NCBI RefSeq assembly: GCF_042477335.2
Contig: NC_091255.1
Coordinates: forward strand, 19,942,501-20,006,500
DNA: 64,000 nucleotides
DNA from: Ovis canadensis
Taxonomy: Eukaryota; Chordata; Mammalia; Artiodactyla; Bovidae
Direction: 5' to 3'
Part shown: positions 34,036 to 45,912 of the stretch, piece after piece
Layout of the letters: the number at the start of each line of letters is the position of its first letter
Numbering within the stretch: position 1 is the first letter of the stretch
Translations under genes and position numbers: made by a program
Notes under the pieces: generated by a model
What the model was told of the DNA's origin: nothing
Seen by the model: only the letters and a program-made list of their open reading frames with translations
The model's database searches: none

Positions 34036-34154
34036 CCCACTCCAGTGTTCTTGCCTTGAGAATCCCAGGGACGGGGGAGCCTGGCGGGCTGCCGTCTATG
34101 GGGTCGCACAGAGTCGGACATGACTGAAGTGACTTAGCAGCAGTAGCAGCAGCA
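34036..34154 (-). mobile_element. BOV-A2 half unit with 9-bp TSD
   Basis: The TSD 'tacagctga' is at 34027-34035 and 34155-34163. It is a single monomer with a CAG-rich tail 'agcagcagtagcagcagca'. Confidence 0.9.
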
Positions 34155-34635
34155 TACAGCTGAGCTCTCAAGAAAGTAAGAAAATCCTCAAAAAGGAAAA
34201 CTGTAACAAGGAACGAAGATAGTCAGTTGTAAATTTAAGTTGATGCTTGAACTACCTGGGGGTAAGGAACCTATCTTACTCACCCAGGGGCTGAAATTTT
34301 TTTCTCTTTTTAATTGATTAAGGATTGTATTTTTTCTTTTTTTTAGTAAACTTTTTTGAAGTGTAACCTGCATAGCAGAAATTTGCACAATCGTAATTGT
34401 ACAGTTTGATCTATTTTAACAAGTGAACACCCCCATGTAAACTAGTATGCACACCAAGAAACATCTTTTTTTTACTGGCACTCCAGAAATCTCCCTTGTA
34501 TCCCATCCAATCACTGTCCACCTCTTCAAGGGAAGCCTCTATTCTAACTTCCAACAGCATCAAATTAGTTGTGACTGTTTGGACTTTGTATAATGAAAAT
34601 GCGTTATCTGTGTACTAATGTGTATGACTGAAAAA

Positions 34636-34845
34636 GGAAAATGTTCGTCTCTCAGTTGTGTCCGACTCTTTGGACCCCATGGACTGTAGCCTGCTAGGCT
34701 CCTCTGTCCATGGATTTCTCCAGGCAAGAATACTGGAGTGGGTTGCCGTTTCCTTCTCCAGGGGATCTTCTCGCCTCGGGAATTGAACACAGGTCTCGCG
34801 CATTGCAGTGAGATTCTTTACCATCTGAGCCACCAGTGAAGCCCC
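34636..34845 (-). mobile_element. Bov-tA SINE, antisense
   Basis: 'gtctctcagttgtgtccgac', 'aatactggagtgggttgccg', 'gaattgaacacaggtctcgc', 'gagccaccagtgaagccc'. Confidence 0.92.
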
Positions 34846-35317
34846 TGCATACACATATACTTAATACAGACTTAAATACATACTCATCTAAGTCTTTTTG
34901 CTTGACATCTTATCTTTGTAAGACATATCTACAATCTTGCAGTAAGTTGTAATTCATCCATACTCATCGCTGTGTAGTAGTCCAGTGTATGAATACATGA
35001 CCGTTTGTTTATTTTGCCTACTTCAGATGCCACTGGGTTGCTTTCACTTTTGAGATAAAATGAATAGCGCTACTGTTAACATTCTGTACAGACCTTCTTA
35101 TCAGCACGTGCACACATTTCTTTTCTGTATATACCTAAGAGGGGAACTGCTTGGTCATCAGGTATGTTCCCATGTTCCTACTAAACATCATTATAGGATA
35201 CTGACAAACAGTTTAGTAGACACCGTCAAATACTTTTCCAAAGCAGTTATGCCAGTTTATATTCTCACCAGCTGTCTATGAAAACTCTACCAACGCTGTG
35301 TTGTTGATATTTTTGCT

Positions 35318-35432
35318 TTTTTTGGCCATACTGCATGGCTTGTGGGATCTTAGTTCCCTGACCAGGGAGTGAACCTGAGCCACAGCAGTGAACGTGTCCA
35401 GTCCTAACCACTGGGCTACCAGGGAATTTCCT
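35318..35432 (-). mobile_element. CHR-like SINE, antisense
   Basis: 'tttggccatactgcatggct', 'tgtgggatcttagttccctg', 'taaccactgggctaccaggg'. Confidence 0.85.
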
Positions 35433-35900
35433 TGTCTTTTTCATTTTAGCCATTCTGATGGGAGTACAGTAGTATTGCATTATGGTCATAATTTGCATTT
35501 TCCTGATCACTACTGAAGTTTAGCATTTTTTCATATATTTCCTGGAAATCTGGATATCCTTTTTTTGCAAAGACCCTGTACAAGTATGTTGCCCATTTAT
35601 CTACTGGGATGTCTGCTTTTTTCTTTCCATTTTACTATTTCATATTTTGATCACAATCCATCTGGAATTTATTTTTCTGTATGGTGTGAGTCAAAGGTCA
35701 AGCATCACTTTGTTCTACAAGGATATCCAATCGACAGAGCACCATTTTATTTTCCACTGTAATGCCATGTTTTTCATCATTCGGGTAGTATATGTACGTA
35801 CGTCAGTTTCCGGACTCTGTTCTGTTGTCTGTGAAACCTATCTTTGTACCAGTATCATACTGCTTTAAATGTTCTAGTTTTACGACAGTTCTTCTTACCT

Positions 35901-37208
35901 TATAGTATAAGTCCTCCAGTTTTGTTCTGCTTCAGTGTAAGGGACTTGAGGTTTTAACTGACATATAAGGACAGGAAAGTACCGAAGTAGATACTGAGAC
36001 TTAGGAATAGATAAAACCCTAAAAACTTTCATCCAGAACAAGACAAATTTTTCCCTCCTTTCAATTTCCTGGTCTGAATTTATTCTTCCTGCATAGTTTA
36101 AGAACCCAGGCTGAAAAATCAATGTAAAAGGTAATCTTTCAAAGCAAAACCCAAAACGTTCTGAAGGGATCTGACAGGAGATAAAGACTGGCTTAGGATG
36201 AGTTCTTAAAAAATTGTAAAACAACAGAAGAAAAAAAAAAAAAACTCATGAAACATCAGCAGACCCAATAAATGGCAGAATTAGCTCTTGCTCCCCAAGA
36301 ACCTCAGATAACAAAATTGTCATCTAGAGATTATTTTAAAGCATGTTTAAGATAATTAAATACATAAAAAGAAGAGAACAGAAAACAGAAAAAGAAATAT
36401 TTTTTCAAGACTAAACTGACTTGAAAAAGAATCACATAGAATTTCAAAGAATGAAATATATACTCATTAAAATTGACCGTATTCACTGATTCCATGAAGG
36501 TGAAAAGTCTTAGTTAAATAAATGATGGGTTTTAATCATAGAAGCATAAACATGACCCTGATTATTGTCCTTTCCAACTGCAGGCATCAAGCAACCTTTC
36601 ATCTTTGGTTGTGACATGATTAATGCCAGAAGACACGGAATAAGCAGGAAATGATCAGAATGGACTGGGCATCCCTACCAATTCATCTTCACAGTATTTG
36701 TCTTAAACGTCAAAAGTGGCATTTGTAGTGAGACACCACCAAGAGGGTAATGCTCAGAAATGACCGAGCAAAATAGAAATTCAGAGGAAGCTTTCCTGGT
36801 GACTAAGTAGTTAGTGTTGGAAGAGGGGTTTTAATGTCACATGAGCAAAATAAGTGCCATCTGGCTGATTCAGGGTTGTGTTGGGTTGTGTTGCAGGCAG
36901 CTGGCATAATTCTCCATATTTAACTTCCCCAAGCTGGATAGTGGAACCAGACTTTGGAGTCAAATCTGGATTTAAACTGTGCGTTTTTGTCACAGAATTG
37001 GGTGTCTAATCCCTATATTTGGCCCAGAGTTGGGCATCCAATCCCTGAGGTCTCTCTTCCCCTCCCACTTTGAGGACCTTTAACAAAGCCTGAGTACCGT
37101 GGACATAATGATAGTGCTCTGCCTACCTGAGTCCTAAGGCCCCTCACAAGAGAGCCGTGATGGCTGTATACAAACACTCAAGTCAGCCACGACACCCAAC
37201 GTTTTATA
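35901..37208. other. AT-rich intergenic DNA, nothing recognised
   Basis: An A run lies at 36229-36244. The minus frame 35895-36224 (109 residues) has no family features. Confidence 0.4.
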
Positions 37209-37262
37209 TATTGGGTTGGCCAGAAAGTTCGTTAGGGTACGAACTTTTTGGCCAACCCAATA
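37209..37262. mobile_element. Mariner-type miniature element: 50-bp near-perfect hairpin with TA duplication
   Basis: Arms at 37211-37232 and 37239-37260 are 22 bases each and complementary at 21 of 22 positions. The loop is 'tagggt'. The ends read TTGGGTTGGCC and GGCCAACCCAA, and TA flanks both sides. The sequence resembles the bovine mariner-derived family from which the miR-2284/2285 group is thought to derive (from memory), with most of the middle deleted. Confidence 0.85.
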
Positions 37263-37265
37263 CAT

Positions 37266-37462
37266 CCCTTTTGGGTTACCTGATAGCTCAGCAGTGAAGA
37301 ATTCCCCTGCCAATAAAAATACAGGCTCGATCCCTGGGTCCAGAAGAGGAGAAAATGGCAACCCACTCCAGTATCCTTGCCTGGGAAACCCCATGGACAG
37401 AGGAATCTGGTGGGCTACAGTCCATGGGGTCGCAAAGAGTCGGACACAACTGAGCAAGCACG
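37266..37462 (+). mobile_element. Bov-tA SINE, sense
   Basis: 'gggttacctgatagctcagc', 'caggctcgatccctgggtcc', 'ccactccagtatccttgcc', 'gtcggacacaactgagcaag'. It lies 10 bases from the mariner hairpin. Confidence 0.88.
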
Positions 37463-37469
37463 CATACAT

Positions 37470-37640
37470 ACATCCCTTCATTTCAGTCCTCACAATAACC
37501 CTGAAATAGAAATAGACAAATAGAGATATAGCTAATTTCCCCCATTTTGTTTGCCCAAGATCATGTGCTAAATTGTGCCCAAAAGGAGATTTGAACCCAT
37601 GTCTATTCTAGGTTCTTTGCATAATACTCAGTTGCCAGAC
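37470..37640 (-). mobile_element. MIR SINE, antisense
   Basis: 'cagtcctcacaataaccctg', 'aatttcccccattttg', 'gcccaagatcatgtgctaaa', 'gagatttgaacccatgtcta'. Confidence 0.8.
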
Positions 37641-40169
37641 TCATGGCTCATTTCAATACTCGCTACATCCAACTTCCTTCTGAACAACAACAACAGCAGC
37701 AAGCCCTGGCAAAGAAACAAAAGGCTGGGTTGATTCCCTCCTAGGCAGCTCTGTGGTCTTCCCGGCAGCCATGTTTCTGTTGCACGGCTGGCCGTTCCCC
37801 CTGAGCTGTGCGTAAACCCCTTCTTATGTAAACCCGTCATCCAGGGCAGGCTTTATTGAGGCCGCCTTCAAAGCCAAGGCGGCCATCTGAGAGGATGGAA
37901 GAAACCAGTAAAAGATGGGCTTCTGGGGCGCCATCCCAGGTAGAGTTGTGTTTTCATGCACCAGCACATTTGTGGAGCAAATTTGGTGCACTCATAACGG
38001 CAGTTAATGAGCACAAGTGAAGTTCAGTTCTTTGTGTAAACAAGGGAGAGAGCATGTGTCTGAATGTAATTCTGACTGCATCAAGGTCATTTTAGAGCTG
38101 GTAGAGCTCTATTTGTCTTAGGAAATCTCGAAAACTTTTATAGGGAATTCGGAAAATATTTTCTGCCAGCAGGAAAGATAAAATCCGTGCACACAAAGTA
38201 CAGGCATGGGCCCAGAGACTGAACAGACAGACTGCTGTAAAACCCCCGTTTAATAAGGCATTAAAATGCCATCGACCTGGACACATTTAAAAAAAGAGAG
38301 AGAGAGAGAGCTATGAAAACAAATACCATTCAAATAATTAGGATCTTATGCCTGAGGCCAGCCTTGATGCCAAGCAGGGACTTCCCTGCAGGAATCAGAG
38401 CTGAGCCTGACCCCCGAAAGGAGGAACTGGTGAAGACAAAGGCCAGTTCTGCGCCGGGGTGTCTTTCCCAGTCCCGCTGCCACCGCCTGGCCCTCGATGC
38501 TGAAGGCAGAGCATTTCAAACATTTTCCTTCGTCGACATCTTGGGGGACTTTGCAGTCCAGTAACTCAGTGGGGACTCTGGGCCCCGGAGGACTGCTGAC
38601 GAGTCTTCTGGAAGGGCGCGCTCCCTAAGGTGGCCACGAAGCTGTCTCCAGCTCCATAGAGGACAAGGAGGCATTTGAAGGCCCACTCTATTGGGTAAAT
38701 ATGCTCCCCTCGGGGTGGGGGTTGGCGAGAGCACATTTGTTTGTGAATGTAGCTGTAAGGGGAAAAAAGATGTCTTTTCAGCGGCTCCTGCAAATACAGA
38801 AGCCGCTGCAGAGCTATTTCCTGCTGCCCAAGCTTCTGAATAGTCGAAGGCCAGGTGCACAGCCGCGCGCTTCATTACCCGCGTCCCCCAAGGTAGTTCC
38901 CAAGGGCTCAGCCTCAGAAAATTTGAAAAATAAAGGACTTGTCTTCTTATTTCTGGAGTGATTGTTTGTTGGGAGAGTGAGGGGGCAGGGCACCAGTATT
39001 GTGTGCAGAACGGCTTGTTATGAAATGATGCTTAGCAGGTCTGATGGAAGGAGCTTTCCTAAAATGGAATTTTAAATCAGATATGTCTCTGATACAGTCG
39101 AGAGGACCTTGTATTTTTCCTTCTCATTCTTTTTTAAAAGCTTCTCATATGAGTTTGTGTCACTCATCAAGAACTTTCTTTAAAGAAGCCTGTATAGAAA
39201 TTTGTGACTTATCCGCATGTTTCCCATATGTTATTTCTTATTCCTCTTGTACATTCTGTTTCTTCCAGTAGATTGTAATCACCAGCAACATTTGAAAATG
39301 AGAGAGTGACGAAAGGGAGAGAAAAAGAAAAGAAAAAGAATGAAAGAAACCTAATTAAAGTCTATGCATTTGCTGGGGTTCATTTGAATGGACCAGTTGG
39401 TTTCATTTTGCAATACAAAAGAAAAATTCAGGCCTAAGGGCCTAAGACTTTCATTAAATTCAGCTTTGGTAAGTTCTAATAATACAGCGGTTTATTAAAA
39501 GTGTGAAAAATGTCATTGCAGAGGCCTTCCCTGAGCTGCAGCCTCACCTCCCGGGTATGAGTCATGCTTCCTCCATGGCCGCCTAAGCTGTAAAGTTGTG
39601 GGCAGGATATTTAAGGTCCAGGGAACAGGCTTCTTGAATCTCTCTTGCCATTTGGCTGGGATCACACCCCAATTAGCAATCTTGCCATCCAGAGCAGTAG
39701 CTGGACAGCAAAAGTGAAAGAGGGGCAGGGTGCTTGAGGCTGTTGTAAACGATTAGTCCAAAAAGAGTAATGTAAAGCTTAGAACTCAGTCCCCGGCAGG
39801 AGTCGGCTGGAGGAAATGAAAGGATCAACAAGGAGAGAGGAGCACCGTGGCTGATTGTTCCTGACCACAGCCGCGGGCTTTTCTGCCTGTGCCGGAAATT
39901 GATCTCATCAAAAGCTGAGGATGCAGGCAAAGGATAACGATAAGGCAGGTGATGATGCTAAATCATCCACCCCGCAGAGCTGATGAGATTGCTCAATTCC
40001 TCGCCAGCCATTCCCCTTCCTTAACCTATATATTAAAAAAAAAAAAGCAGTGGTGGATTTTTTTTTCGTATGAAAATGCAAAAACGAGCGTGGATTGGTA
40101 CACACTGGACCAACAGGAAGCTTCATAATTGCAATCCCTTTCATTTCTTATGAAGTATTTGTACGCAGA
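37641..40169. other. Repeat-poor intergenic block, candidate regulatory DNA
   Basis: About 2.5 kb in which no interspersed repeat was named, apart from short A or GA runs (38291-38310, 40031-40046). GC is higher than to the left. It holds a 9-bp stem palindrome at 37860-37884 and homeodomain-type text such as 'cccaattagcaatc' at 39668-39681. Frames at 38313-38961 on both strands overlap and have no family features. No exon could be supported. Confidence 0.4.
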
Positions 40170-40330
40170 ACATCTCATTTGGCCCATGAACCAAACCTAG
40201 GAGGTTGGCAGCCCAGATATGACCCATCTCTCTTCATAAATAAGGACCTTGAAGCCGAGAGAGGCTGAGGGATTTTTCCAAGGCCTCCAACAAAATAGTG
40301 GCAGAACTGGGCCTTTCTTTCAAGAATAGG
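40170..40330 (-). mobile_element. Probable MIR SINE, antisense
   Basis: 'aaataaggaccttgaagccg', 'ctgagggatttttccaaggc' and 'agtggcagaactgggcc' follow the antisense MIR order. Confidence 0.65.
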
Positions 40331-40780
40331 TTAATTCCTAGTGTCCCTGAGTTTGGTGATGGGTTCTGAAGGAAGAACCCAGTAGAAAACCCAGCCCATC
40401 CCTTCCTAGAGGCACTGGTAAAGATAGCTGGCTTTTCCTTTGCAGGGCCACCCCTTCCTAACTGTCCTGGAGTGTTGTCCTGAATCCTGGATGAGCCCCA
40501 AACCCCTGAGAGTGTGAGGTGCTCCGAGGGCTGGGGAGACAGCAGGATTCTTCCCAGCATCACTTTCCCACTCCCCTGGCACTGTGTACCTAACTGCGCC
40601 TAGATCTCGGCTTTGCCATCTGTTAAAGGAGGCTTAACTGTGAGACAGGAGAAGCAATAAAGTCCTGAAAGGCAATAAAAGGAATTTCCTAGGGGGAAAA
40701 AAAAAAAAAAACCCTCACATCTTTTAAGCATCAAAAATGAAATCTGTGTAGACTGGCATTCCATGTCAGGGAAGGGGAGC
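40331..40780. other. Intergenic DNA, nothing recognised
   Basis: A (A)15 run lies at 40697-40711. The minus frame 40234-40563 spans the MIR edge and is treated as chance. Confidence 0.4.
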
Positions 40781-40784
40781 ACAC

Positions 40785-41165
40785 TTTTCTAAAAACATTT
40801 AATTGGAGTATAGTTGTGTTGTGCTAGTCTCTACCATACAACAAAATGAATCTGCTGTACGTATACATATGGCCCCTCTTTTTTGGATTTCCATCCCACT
40901 TAGGTCACCCAGAGCACTGAGCAGTGTTCCCAGTGCTATACAGTAGGTTCTCATTAATTATCTATTTTATACATAGTATCGACAGTATATAATATGATAT
41001 TGGAATACATTCTTAAATAAATATGGTTATGTTTTTTTAAAATAAAAAAAAATGTGTATATATCTCAGTCCCAATCTCCCGATTCATCCCACTCTCCCTT
41101 TCCCACTTGGTTTGTTCTTTAAGTCTGTCTCTCTATTTTTGCTTTGTAAATAAGATCTTCTAAAC
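40785..41165 (-). mobile_element. Ruminant L1 3' UTR, antisense
   Basis: 'taattggagtatagttgtgt', 'cagtgctatacagtaggttc', 'tttttgctttgtaaataag'. An AT-rich stretch near 40980-41055 may be a small insertion or expansion. Confidence 0.75.
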
Positions 41166-41179
41166 CAATTTTTTTCAGG

Positions 41180-41320
41180 TGCCACATGTATGTGCTGATA
41201 TGCACACTTTTATCGTTATTATCTTATTTAATCTTTTCTATAACCTTGGAAGTTAGGTAGTACTTCATTGGTCCTAATCAACAGGTGGGGAGATGAGGCA
41301 AACATCTAATGGGTGGTTAT
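41180..41320 (-). mobile_element. MIR SINE fragment, antisense
   Basis: 'ttatcttatttaatcttttc', 'aagttaggtagtactt', 'aggtggggagatgaggcaaa'. Confidence 0.6.
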
Positions 41321-41515
41321 CCAGGTTCCTTCTCTCCACTACCTCCCTGTACCTCTCATTCCAAAGCTCTGATAAACCATTCCTGGAAGATCACACAAAT
41401 CAGAGCTTCATGGCGACTCCTCTATCACCCTACAGTCACCATAATTTTTAATCTTACCTTAAGGCAAAAAGCCTTAAAGTACATGCTCCCAATATATTCT
41501 TTATTATTTAAAAGC

Positions 41516-41870
41516 ACTGGAGAAGACTCTTGAGAGTCCCTTGGACTGCAAGGAGATCCAACCAGTCCATTCTAAAGGAGATCAGTCCTGGGTGTTCTTT
41601 GGAAGGAATGATGCTAAAGCTGAAATTCCAGTCCTTTGGCCACCTCATTCGAAGAGTTGACTCATTGGCAAAGACTCTGATGCTGGGAGGGATTGGGGGC
41701 AGGAGGAGAAGGGGACGACAGAGGATGAGATGGCTGGATGGCATCACCGGCTCGACGGATGTGAGTTTGCGTGAACTCCAGGAGTTAGTGATGGACTGGG
41801 AGGCTTGGCGTGCTGCAATTCATGGGGTCACCAAGAGTCGGACACGACTGAGCGACTGAACTGAACTGAT
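41516..41870 (+). mobile_element. BovB LINE 3' fragment, sense
   Basis: The frame 41530-41859 is open and gives [40 protein letters not shown] and ends KSRTRLSD. It covers only the C-terminal end after the RT palm. It ends in two CTGAA units at 41857-41867. Low divergence suggests a young insertion. The minus frame 41508-41747 is a shadow. Confidence 0.9.
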
Positions 41871-41939
41871 TGTGTATGTGTGTGTGTATGACTTAACAAT
41901 GTAGACATTAGATATTTGAAGAAGAATGAGATTAAAATA

Positions 41940-42030
41940 AATAGAAAAGGAAGTTCAGCTGATTCACAGTGCTGTACAGTAGAAACCAATACAACATTGC
42001 AAAGTAATTATCCTCCAATTAAAAATAAAT
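41940..42030 (+). mobile_element. L1 3' end, sense, short
   Basis: 'gttcagctgattcacagtgc' and 'ctccaattaaaaataaattt'. Confidence 0.7.
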
Positions 42031-42150
42031 TTAGGGACCTCTGTATCGGTCCAGTGTTTAAGCCTTCACCTTCCAATGCAGAGGGTGCAGGTTAAGCCCC
42101 TGGTTGCGGAACTAAGATCCCACATGATTCATGGCCAAAAAATCCAAACA
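42031..42150 (+). mobile_element. CHR-like SINE, sense
   Basis: 'agggacctctgtatcggtcc', 'ccaatgcagagggtgcaggt', 'aactaagatcccacatgatt'. It sits on the L1 tail. Confidence 0.8.
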
Positions 42151-43375
42151 GACAACAGAAGCAATATCATAATAAATTCAATAGAGACTTTAAAAAATGA
42201 CCCTAATCAAAAAAAATCTTAAAAGTATATTTTAAGGAGACTTTAAACAGAAGCACTTATTTTTAAAAAATACAATAGTTGCATGATTGTTTTAAAACAT
42301 TTAAGCCTACCCTAAAATAAACCCTGCCCTCCATAAAAAAGAAAAGAAAAAAGTGGTAGTATTTCCTTCTGTTACCCTACTTTGGAGAGTCCTACTACAG
42401 ATTCAGACAGAGTGCTAAGTATAACTAGGAAATTCATGACTGTAGACATTATTGATGGAATCACAGACTCCCAGGGCTGCAAAGGATATGAGGAGCAGTG
42501 TGGAAAAAGGAAAAGGAGGCTCAGAAAGAGAGCAAGTCACACAGCCAGCATATGGCTAAACTGGCACCAGGACCAACATCTCCTCACGCTAGGTCCCTAG
42601 CCCTTTCCACAGATCTACACTGATGTAGAAAGAAGCCCAAAGCTCCTTTTCTTGAGCTAGAAAATTACATTAGGGTCTTTGGTGTGACAGGCTGGAGCTT
42701 AATGCCTGAACGTTCAGTGCTGTGTTTGGAGTAAATGCAGTCCTTCAGCTGCCCAGAAGAGGCAGCCCCTGACTTTTCAGTTGGGCTACAGAGCACGTGC
42801 ACCAAGCCTCCAGCACATGGGGTCCACAGAGAAGGAAGACTGCTGTGCCATGTTTGATGCTATTAAAAGCAGCTCACATAGTTTCCATCATTCTTAATAG
42901 AGCCACGTCATTTGACACCCAGCCCTCGCTTCAGGCACCCTAACAAGGAATTCTTGGTGTAAAGGAAAAGCAACTCCAAAACAAAAAGTAACTCTCTTCT
43001 AGGTCATCCCAAGACAGCATGTTGTGACCAGGAGTTGGAAAGCAAGGAAATCACCCTGACTTTGCCATCCATACCGTGTGGGGCTTGGGGCCATCGCCCA
43101 AAACACTTTAAACAGTTGTTTTAAAGGTATCTGGATTATTTACTGACTGTTGGTTTGGACAAAGCAGACCCAGCCTCATGGAGATGAAGCCTAATGCAAT
43201 GACAGCTCCTTCCTTTATCAGCTGGGAGGCAACAGACAACCCAAGTTCATGGCCCGGAGTGGGTGGGTGGTTGTGGTTGGTGGAAACAATTGTAAATTTC
43301 AGTGCCGCAAATTATTCAGTAAATCATATTTAGAAAAGTCTCCCAATTCCTTAGACCCAAGCCTGAAGAAGTTTC
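42151..43375. other. Intergenic DNA, nothing firmly recognised
   Basis: 42440-42600 may be a decayed ancient repeat ('aggctcagaaagagagcaag', 'tcacacagccagcatatggc'). No gene. Confidence 0.4.
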
Positions 43376-44170
43376 AAATTAGACAGGAATAGAGACACAG
43401 ACATAGAGAACAAATATATTGATACCACGGGGACAGTGGAGGGGGGTGGGAAGAATTAAGAGATTGGGATTGATATGTATACACTATTGATATTGTGTAT
43501 AAAATAGATAAGGGCTTCCCAGGTAGCTCAGTGGTAAAGAATTTGCCTGCCAGTGCAGGTGATGTGGGTTTGATTCCTGGGTCGGGGAGATCCCCTGGAG
43601 AAGGAAATGACACCCCACTCCAGTATTCCTGCCTGGGAAATCCCATGGACAGAGGAGCCTAGTAGGCTGTAGTCCATGGGGTTGCACAGGGTTGGACATG
43701 ACTAAACAACAACAGAAACAACAAATGAAATAGATAACAAGTGAGAACATATTGTATAGCACAGGGAACTCGACTTAACGTACTATGGTAGGTGCCCTGA
43801 ATGGAAGGAAGTGTATGGACATATGCTGATTAGAAACTAGCACAACATTGTAAGACACAGATGTGTATAACGGACTTTTGGACTCAGAGGGAGAGGGAGA
43901 GGGTGGGATGATTTGGGAGAATGACATTCTAACATGTATACTATCATGTAAGAATTGAATCGCCAGTCTATGTCTGACGCAGGATACAGCATGCTTGGGG
44001 CTGGTGCATGGGGATGACCCAGAGAGATGTTATGGGGAAGGAGGTGGGAGGGGGGTTCATGTTTGGGAACGCATGTAAGAATTAAAGATTTTAAAATTTA
44101 AAAACTAAAAAAATAAAAAAATAAATAAATAAATAAGGAAGGAAATAGTCTTGTAAAAAAAAAAAAAAAG
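43376..44170 (+). mobile_element. Ruminant L1 3' end, sense, split by Bov-tA, with A-rich tail
   Basis: 'gattgggattgatatgtata' is left of the SINE. 'tattgtatagcacagggaac', 'tttgggagaatgacattcta' and 'ggggctggtgcatggggatg' are right of it. The tail of A and (AAAT)n runs to 44170. Confidence 0.85.
43512..43727 (+). mobile_element. Bov-tA SINE in L1, sense, 10-bp TSD
   Basis: The TSD 'aaatagataa' is at 43502-43511 and 43728-43737. The body includes 'gggtttgattcctgggtcgg' and 'cactccagtattcctgcc', then an (AAC)n-like tail. Confidence 0.93.
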
Positions 44171-45275
44171 AAGAAGTTTCCGATCAGAAGACAGTGAGGA
44201 GCCAAGGTTGCTCCATAGTTGATTGTGCAGGCAGGATGGTGAGTACCACTCCCCAGCTCACGCCAGCACCTGTGTGGGACAGAGGTCGAGGTGTGAGGGC
44301 ACAGGGGAGTAAGGAACACCATCGCTGCCCAGGCACATGCCTTCTCCCAGAGGCTTGTGTAGGAGGCCATGTCTGTTCACCTTGGTTTGGTTTTTCTCTT
44401 CTTTAGCGAGAAGCAAGGCCAGTCCCTCACAGAAGAGTTTGGGGGAGAGGATAGTTTGGAATTCCCCAAAGGAGAAAGAGATGTGAAGACAACCGAGAGT
44501 GGAGGCTGGGATCTAGTACTACAGGCGCTTATTTGCCCGGAGGAAGTAACTGGATAAGAGGACAGAGAGCTATCAGCCAGAGCATCACTGTGGGTGTCGG
44601 CCTGTCAAGGCAGGAGGTTCTCAGATAGCTTGTGACCCTGGGGGCCAGGCTGTGACCCTGAACCTGAACTGCAGGAGTGCCCTGCTTTCTCATTTCACCC
44701 ACGACAGTGGCCAGGAGCAGAGGACTCAAGCCACTCCAAGCTGCAAGCAGAGTCCCCAGTGAAGGCAACATTGCTATCCTTGAGTGGCCTCCTGTCTCCT
44801 GCTTGGGCAGTTCCCTGACTCTACGCATCTGAATAGCCTTCACCCCGAGATGGATACTTTACAACAGCCCGAAGCTCTACAGCCTCACACAGCTGGCAGC
44901 CCAGACCTAAGGCTTTGCCGCTGGGCAGACAAGCCAGGCCTAATGGAAGAGAAAAATTGCACTGATGTAGGCACTCTTTACAAAGTAGAATCTACATTAT
45001 TCCACAAGTGTTTGGGGTGGGCAGGTGGTTAAGTCAGCTGAGGGTGTGCCATTTACCCAAAAGTAGAAAGGGAGGGGAGGCCTGGAGGGTGGGGATGGGT
45101 TCAAGAGTGAACTGGCGGAGTCGGAGGTCCTGACATTTCTTAAGTAGAACCATCCAGGAGACAGACTCAAGAGAGGGAAGTGAGGTTAGACTTGAGATGC
45201 AGCAGTGTTTGTTGATGAAGGACGCCTGTGGAAATAGCATCATTGAGGGAGAGCAGTTAGTGAGAAGAGTGGAAA
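44171..45275. other. Intergenic DNA, nothing recognised
   Basis: No repeat named in about 1.1 kb. Frames up to 104 residues on both strands lack family features. Confidence 0.35.
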
Positions 45276-45487
45276 GTGAGAGTGAAAGCTGCACAGTCGT
45301 GTCTGGCTCTTTGCGGCCCCATGGACTACAGCCCGCCAGGCTCCTCTGTCCCCGGAACTCTCCAGGCCAGAACACTGGAGTGGGTAGCCATGCCCTTCTC
45401 CAGGGGATCTTCCCAACCCAGAGGTTGAACCCAGGTCTCCCACATGGCAGACACATTCTTTACCATCTGAGCCACAAGGAAAGCCCA
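45276..45487 (-). mobile_element. Bov-tA SINE, antisense
   Basis: 'agctgcacagtcgtgtctgg', 'aacactggagtgggtagcca', 'gaggttgaacccaggtctcc', 'gagccacaaggaaagccc'. Confidence 0.9.
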
Positions 45488-45595
45488 AGAATACTGGAAT
45501 GGGTAGCCTATCCCTCCTCCAGCAGATCTTCCTGACCCAGGAATCAAACCGGGGTCTCCTGCATTGCAGGCAGATTCTTTACCACCTACCAGCTG
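45488..45595 (-). mobile_element. Second, truncated Bov-tA SINE, antisense
   Basis: 'aagaatactggaatgggtag' to 'cagattctttaccacctacc': the head half only, directly next to the full copy. Confidence 0.85.
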
Positions 45596-45705
45596 GTATA
45601 TAAAACTGATAAACAATAAGGACCTACTGTGTAGCACAGGTTACTATATTCGATATCTTATAATAATCTATAATGGAAAAGAATCTGAAAATTATATACA
45701 TATAT

Positions 45706-45892
45706 GAAAGTGAAAGTCACTCAGTCGTGTCCAACTCTTTGTGACTCCATGAACTATACAGTCCGTGGAATTCTCCAGGCCAGAATACTGGAGTGGGTAG
45801 CCATTCGCTTCTCCAGGGGATCTTCCCAACCCCAGGAACGAACCCAGGTCTCCTGCATTGCAGGCAGATTCTTTATCAGCTGAGACATGACT
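45706..45892 (-). mobile_element. Bov-tA SINE, antisense, left member of an inverted pair
   Basis: 'gtgaaagtcactcagtcgtg', 'aatactggagtgggtagcca', 'gaacgaacccaggtctcctg'. It is followed by (CA)n and an opposed copy. Confidence 0.9.
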
Positions 45893-45912
45893 GAAGCGCC
45901 TGAGCGTGCGTG

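Larger units (their letters stand above)
34330..35900 (-). mobile_element. Old L1 (L1M-type), antisense, split by two SINEs
   Basis: 'ttttgaagtgtaacctgcat', 'tacctaagaggggaactgct', 'tcatatttgatcac'-type text and 'tttttctgtatggtgtgagt' are antisense L1 3' UTR/ORF2 text. Breaks are explained by Bov-tA at 34636-34845 and a CHR-like SINE at 35318-35432. Confidence 0.7.
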
